A program made the translations under genes and the position numbers. A DNA stretch of 64,000 nt. Source: Acuticoccus mangrovi (GTDB taxonomy: Bacteria; Pseudomonadota; Alphaproteobacteria; Rhizobiales; Amorphaceae). Location: positions 124,001 through 188,000 of the forward strand of contig NZ_JAEKJA010000006.1 of the NCBI RefSeq assembly GCF_016411865.1, in the 5' to 3' direction. Positions 61,460 through 64,000 of the stretch are shown here, piece after piece; positions within the stretch are counted from its first letter, which is position 1, and each line of letters begins with the position of its first letter. The notes beneath the pieces were generated by a model. The model was not told the origin of the DNA, searched no databases, and saw only the letters and a program-made list of their open reading frames with translations.

Positions 61460-62332
61460 ATGTCGCAACACGTCACGCTCGCCGCCAGCAACGACACAGC
61501 CTCGGCCGAGGAGGGGGCGCTCGAGCCTCGCAGCCGGCCGATCGAGAAGCCGGGCTTCGCCGCCAACGTCGCGAATTTCGTGGCGCGCAACTGGATCGCC
61601 GTGCTCGCCCACCTCGCGCTGATCGTGGCGTGGCAGCTCTGGGTCACGCTCGGCGACGTGCCGAGCTACGTGATGCCGAGCCCGGTCGAGACCTTCGCCT
61701 CGCTCGGGGAGGGCAACTACGACTGGGTGCGCAACACCCTCGTCACCGCCGGGGAGATTCTGGCCGGCTACTCCGTCGCGGTGGTGTTCGGCGTCGTCGT
61801 GGCGCTGCTGTCATCGTGGTCGCGTATCATCGACCAGGCGGTGATGCCCTTGATGGTGAGCCTCAACATGATCCCGAAGGTGGCGCTCGGCCCTCTCTTC
61901 ATCGTCTGGTTCTCCTACGGGTTCACGCCCAACGTGCTGATCGTGTTCGCGATCTGCGTCCTGCCGATCCTCCTCACCACGGCGCGGGGGCTGAAGGAGG
62001 TGGAGCCGGACCTTCTGGAGCTGGTGCGGGCGCTGAAGGGCTCGCGCTGGCAGATCTTCACCAAGATCCAGCTGCCGTCGGCGCTGCCCTACGTGTTCTC
62101 GGGCATGAAGGTGGCGACGGTGCTCGCCGTCGCCGGCGCCGTGGTGGGCGAGTTCATCGCGTCGCAGGAGGGATTGGGCTACCTGATGTTGCAGGTCCAG
62201 GTGACTTTGGATACAGCGGCGATGTTTATGTCCGTACTCCTGATCACCCTCATCGGCGTGGTTTTGTATGGACTCGTTCAAATTCTGGAGTTCCTGACCG
62301 TGCCAAGAGACAGCCGTGTCGCCACAGCCTAG
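61460..62332 (+). CDS. ABC transporter permease (SsuC/TauC-like, BPD_transp_1)
   Basis: A 290-residue permease of the nitrate/sulfonate/taurine class with six hydrophobic segments. Family segments are TLVTAGEILAGYSVAVVFGV, PLMVSLNMIPKVALGPLFIVWF and the ATPase-coupling ALKGSRWQIFTKIQLPSALPYVFSGMK (ends cited ALKGSR and FSGMK). ATG at 61460 is favoured over TTG at 61400. No ATPase or binding protein is visible in the window; they may lie beyond 64000. The TetR start lies inside its 3' end, so the two are coupled. Confidence 0.92.
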   Translation: MSQHVTLAASNDTASAEEGALEPRSRPIEKPGFAANVANFVARNWIAVLAHLALIVAWQLWVTLGDVPSYVMPSPVETFASLGEGNYDWVRNTLVTAGEILAGYSVAVVFGVVVALLSSWSRIIDQAVMPLMVSLNMIPKVALGPLFIVWFSYGFTPNVLIVFAICVLPILLTTARGLKEVEPDLLELVRALKGSRWQIFTKIQLPSALPYVFSGMKVATVLAVAGAVVGEFIASQEGLGYLMLQVQVTLDTAAMFMSVLLITLIGVVLYGLVQILEFLTVPRDSRVATA

Positions 62333-62978
62333 CGCCGCCTTCGAATCCAAAGTGACACGCCGGAGCACAACCCGAGATCCCGAACGCACCCGCCGCCACA
62401 TTCTGGACGCCGCTCGCGCGGCGTTCGCCCATCAGGGCCTCGACGGGGCGCGAGTCGACGCCATCGCCGAGGCGTCGGGCGTCAACAAGCGGATGATCTA
62501 CTACTATTTCGACGACAAGGAGGGTCTCTTCCTCGCCGTTCTGGAGGAGATCTACGCCGAGCTCTCCGCCGCCGGCGAAGCGATGGACCTCGCCGCCCCG
62601 CCGCTCGACGCGCTCACCCGCTACGTCGACTTCGTGTGGACCTACTATCACGGCCATCCGGAGGTCATCGCGATCCTCAACAACGAGAACCTGCATGGCG
62701 GCGCCCATCTCGCGCGCTCGCTGCATATCCGTGAGCTGGAGCGGCCGTTCATCGACAAGCTCGCGCGCCTCCTCCAGCAGGGCGAGGAGAAGGGCGCCTT
62801 CCGTCCGGGTCTCGACCCCGTGACCATTCACATCACGGTGATCGCCCTCGTCTATCTCTTCCTGGGCAACAACCGCACGCTCTCGATCTTCTTCGACCGC
62901 GACCTCTCCACCGCGGTGGCGAAGAAGAGCTGGCGCGAGCACATCCAATGCTCGGTCCGGGCCATCGTCACCGTCTGA
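62316..62978 (+). CDS. TetR-family transcriptional regulator
   Basis: A 220-residue TetR regulator. The helix-turn-helix is at residues 24-70: RRHILDAARAAFAHQGLDGARVDAIAEASGVNKRMIYYYFDDKEGLF (ends cited RRHILDA and DKEGLF). The C-terminal domain resembles TetR_C of the HexR/NemR-like group (ALTRYVDFVWTYYHGHPEVIAI). GTG start overlaps the permease end by 17 bases. Palindromic sites before the permease and the PhyH gene are probable operators. A 17-base tandem repeat begins at its stop codon. Confidence 0.93.
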   Translation: MSPQPSAAFESKVTRRSTTRDPERTRRHILDAARAAFAHQGLDGARVDAIAEASGVNKRMIYYYFDDKEGLFLAVLEEIYAELSAAGEAMDLAAPPLDALTRYVDFVWTYYHGHPEVIAILNNENLHGGAHLARSLHIRELERPFIDKLARLLQQGEEKGAFRPGLDPVTIHITVIALVYLFLGNNRTLSIFFDRDLSTAVAKKSWREHIQCSVRAIVTV

Positions 62979-63037
62979 GCATCGAAACCGTCTGAGCGTC
63001 GTCACCGCCTGAGCATCGCAACGGTCCGAGGATCAGG
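62970..63037. repeat. 17-bp tandem repeat, four units
   Basis: Units at 62970, 62987, 63004 and 63021 read ACCGTCTGAGCATCGAA, ACCGTCTGAGCGTCGTC, ACCGCCTGAGCATCGCA and a diverged ACGGTCCGAGGATCAGG. The first unit includes the TetR stop codon. Each of the first three units contains TGA in the same phase of the repeat. The array lies between tetR and the PhyH gene. Confidence 0.85.
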
Positions 63038-63076
63038 GGCCTCGTCTATGGGGCCCTTGACATCGTGTGTCTCGTA

Positions 63077-63096
63077 GTAACTAGTCAGTTAGTTAC
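63077..63096. promoter_or_regulatory. TetR-type operator before PhyH gene
   Basis: GTAACTA-GTCAGT-TAGTTAC: perfect seven-base arms with a six-base spacer, in an AT-rich patch 21 bases before the dioxygenase start. Size and position fit a TetR repressor site; a related half-site lies before the ABC permease. Confidence 0.65.
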
Positions 63097-63116
63097 AAAA
63101 TCCAAGGGAGGGGGCG

Positions 63117-63881
63117 ATGCTCGCGAACGACGTGATGACCGCGCGCGACACCAAGGATCTCGTTGCGCTCTACGAGGAGGACGGCCACGCCACCAAGGCC
63201 GGGGTGTTCACGCCGGAGCGGATGGATGCCGCCATCGCCGACGTGATCGCCTGGAGCGACGAGGCGATCGCCGCGATGTCGGAAAAGGATCGTCGCTGGT
63301 TCGTCGACGGGGCGGCCAAGGGCACGGTGCTGCGCAAGCTCGACAACCCGCACACCAAGCGGGCCTTCTTCACCGAGCTTGCGAGCGATCCGGCGATCGT
63401 GGAGCTCGTCGAGGCGCTGGTGGGCAAGGGGGTCTCGGTCTACTTCAGCCAGATCTTCTTCAAGCCGCCGCACGGGGGCGGACCCAAGCCCGCCCACCAG
63501 GATAATTTCTATTTCGGCCCCTCCGATCACGACGGGGTGGTGACGGCCTGGATCGCCCTCGATCAGGCCGACGAGGAGAACGGCTGCCTGCGCTACGGGC
63601 GGGCGACCCATCGGGGTCCGATCATCGGTCACACCGCACCGCAGGATCGGCCGTTCGACCTCCAGATCGCGGCGCCGGACATGGCCGGCATGGAGATGCG
63701 CCCCGCGCCCGTGCCGAAGGGCGGCGTCTCCTTCCACCACGGCGGCACGGTGCACGTCTCCGCCGACAACAACTCCGAGCGCTGGCGGCGCGCGTGCGCC
63801 TTCCACTACGTGCGCAACGACGTGGTTTTCTCCCACCCCGCGCTCCCTTACGATCACTCCCTGGTGCTGCGCGTCTCCTGA
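63117..63881 (+). CDS. Phytanoyl-CoA dioxygenase (PhyH) family protein
   Basis: A 254-residue iron(II)/2-oxoglutarate-type oxygenase. The iron ligands are visible: H127 and D129 in AHQDNFYF, and the distal H213 in GGTVHVSADNNSE, followed by Arg residues in RWRRACAFHYV that would bind 2-oxoglutarate. Members hydroxylate small organic molecules, including ectoine, taurine-like and phosphonate compounds. ATG at 63117 follows AGGGAGGGG. It is preceded by a TetR operator and probably heads a longer operon past the window, with the ABC permease under the same regulator. Confidence 0.92.
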   Translation: MLANDVMTARDTKDLVALYEEDGHATKAGVFTPERMDAAIADVIAWSDEAIAAMSEKDRRWFVDGAAKGTVLRKLDNPHTKRAFFTELASDPAIVELVEALVGKGVSVYFSQIFFKPPHGGGPKPAHQDNFYFGPSDHDGVVTAWIALDQADEENGCLRYGRATHRGPIIGHTAPQDRPFDLQIAAPDMAGMEMRPAPVPKGGVSFHHGGTVHVSADNNSERWRRACAFHYVRNDVVFSHPALPYDHSLVLRVS

Positions 63882-63953
63882 CGCGCGGCGGCCCACGAAA
63901 CGGCAGAACGCCATGCGGCGCGGGCGATGATCCGCGCCCGCCGGAGGACACCC

Positions 63954-64000
63954 ATGGACCAGCTCGCCCCCCGTGCCCCGTTGCCGGACAGCTTCGCCGA
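63954..64000 (+). CDS. Start of next gene, cut by window end
   Basis: ATG at 63954 has GGAGG at a good spacing and opens a frame, MDQLAPRAPLPDSFA, still open at 64000. It follows the PhyH gene by 72 bases on the same strand, so it is probably the next gene of the operon. Too short to identify. Confidence 0.6.
   Translation, partial: MDQLAPRAPLPDSFA

Noticed and set aside
62970-63037. CRISPR array
   Set aside because: The repeat units are contiguous with no spacers, and no cas genes are present.

Overview
The window is GC-rich DNA (about 70% by eye) with tightly packed genes, many stop/start overlaps of the ATGA or GTGA type, and a very large share of transporters and catabolic enzymes. Gene content (sugar ABC, TRAP and branched-chain-type ABC importers, IclR, LysR, MarR and TetR regulators, a DUF1127 gene, PrtD/PrtE-type secretion, 3-hydroxybutyrate dehydrogenase) suggests a free-living alphaproteobacterium, probably of the Hyphomicrobiales or Rhodobacterales. 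That placement is inference. No tRNA, rRNA, CRISPR array, transposase or integrase was seen.

Layout. 1-4999 (minus): a carbohydrate operon with an FGGY kinase, a short-chain dehydrogenase, and a sugar ABC permease, binding protein and ATPase (the last cut by the window edge). 5306-6532: a class III nucleotide cyclase. 6538-9991: an IclR regulator divergent from malate synthase G and a GlcG-like protein, with a near-consensus IclR box between them. 10068-11075: a glyoxalase-like protein divergent from a MarR regulator around a perfect palindrome. 11282-17712: an acid-uptake and CoA-activation operon (CoA-transferase, lactonase-like protein, second CoA-transferase with rearranged domains, TRAP transporter). 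18123-19025: a manganese catalase behind an AT-rich spacer. 19044-21493 (minus): HMG-CoA-lyase-like enzyme, enoyl-CoA hydratase-like enzyme and IclR regulator. 21494-21866: a non-coding block with stacked inverted repeats.

21867-28729 (minus): the most unusual system, a LysR regulator followed by a chain of RidA, DUF1028, a type II dehydroquinase-like protein lacking its lid arginine, a 2-hydroxyacid dehydrogenase, HpaB, HpaC and an ArgE-type amidohydrolase. A luciferase-like monooxygenase diverges from the LysR gene. The set resembles the Rut pyrimidine pathway in logic (flavin monooxygenase, flavin reductase, RidA, amidohydrolase) but is built from different enzymes; oxidative breakdown of a nitrogen-containing compound is the inferred role. 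30232-34060: LysR, DUF1127, DUF1232, pterin dehydratase, a secreted protein and ispG. 34203-37853: 3-hydroxybutyrate dehydrogenase, patatin-like hydrolase and a Kef-type antiporter. 37857-40961: a type I secretion adaptor and ATPase without a visible substrate.

41308-43362: GGDEF-EAL protein with a degraded EAL domain. 44088-50250: a branched-chain-type ABC importer (LivH, LivM, binding protein, LivF) with azlCD inside it and no livG. 50424-56175: a membrane GGDEF protein, then two sugar-transfer-like proteins, an epimerase and a Gfo/Idh oxidoreductase. 56245-60296: a two-subunit molybdenum hydroxylase divergent from a tandem OsmC protein. 60350-64000: a MetE-like methyltransferase, an ABC permease, a TetR regulator and a PhyH dioxygenase, with similar operator-like sites before the permease and dioxygenase genes.
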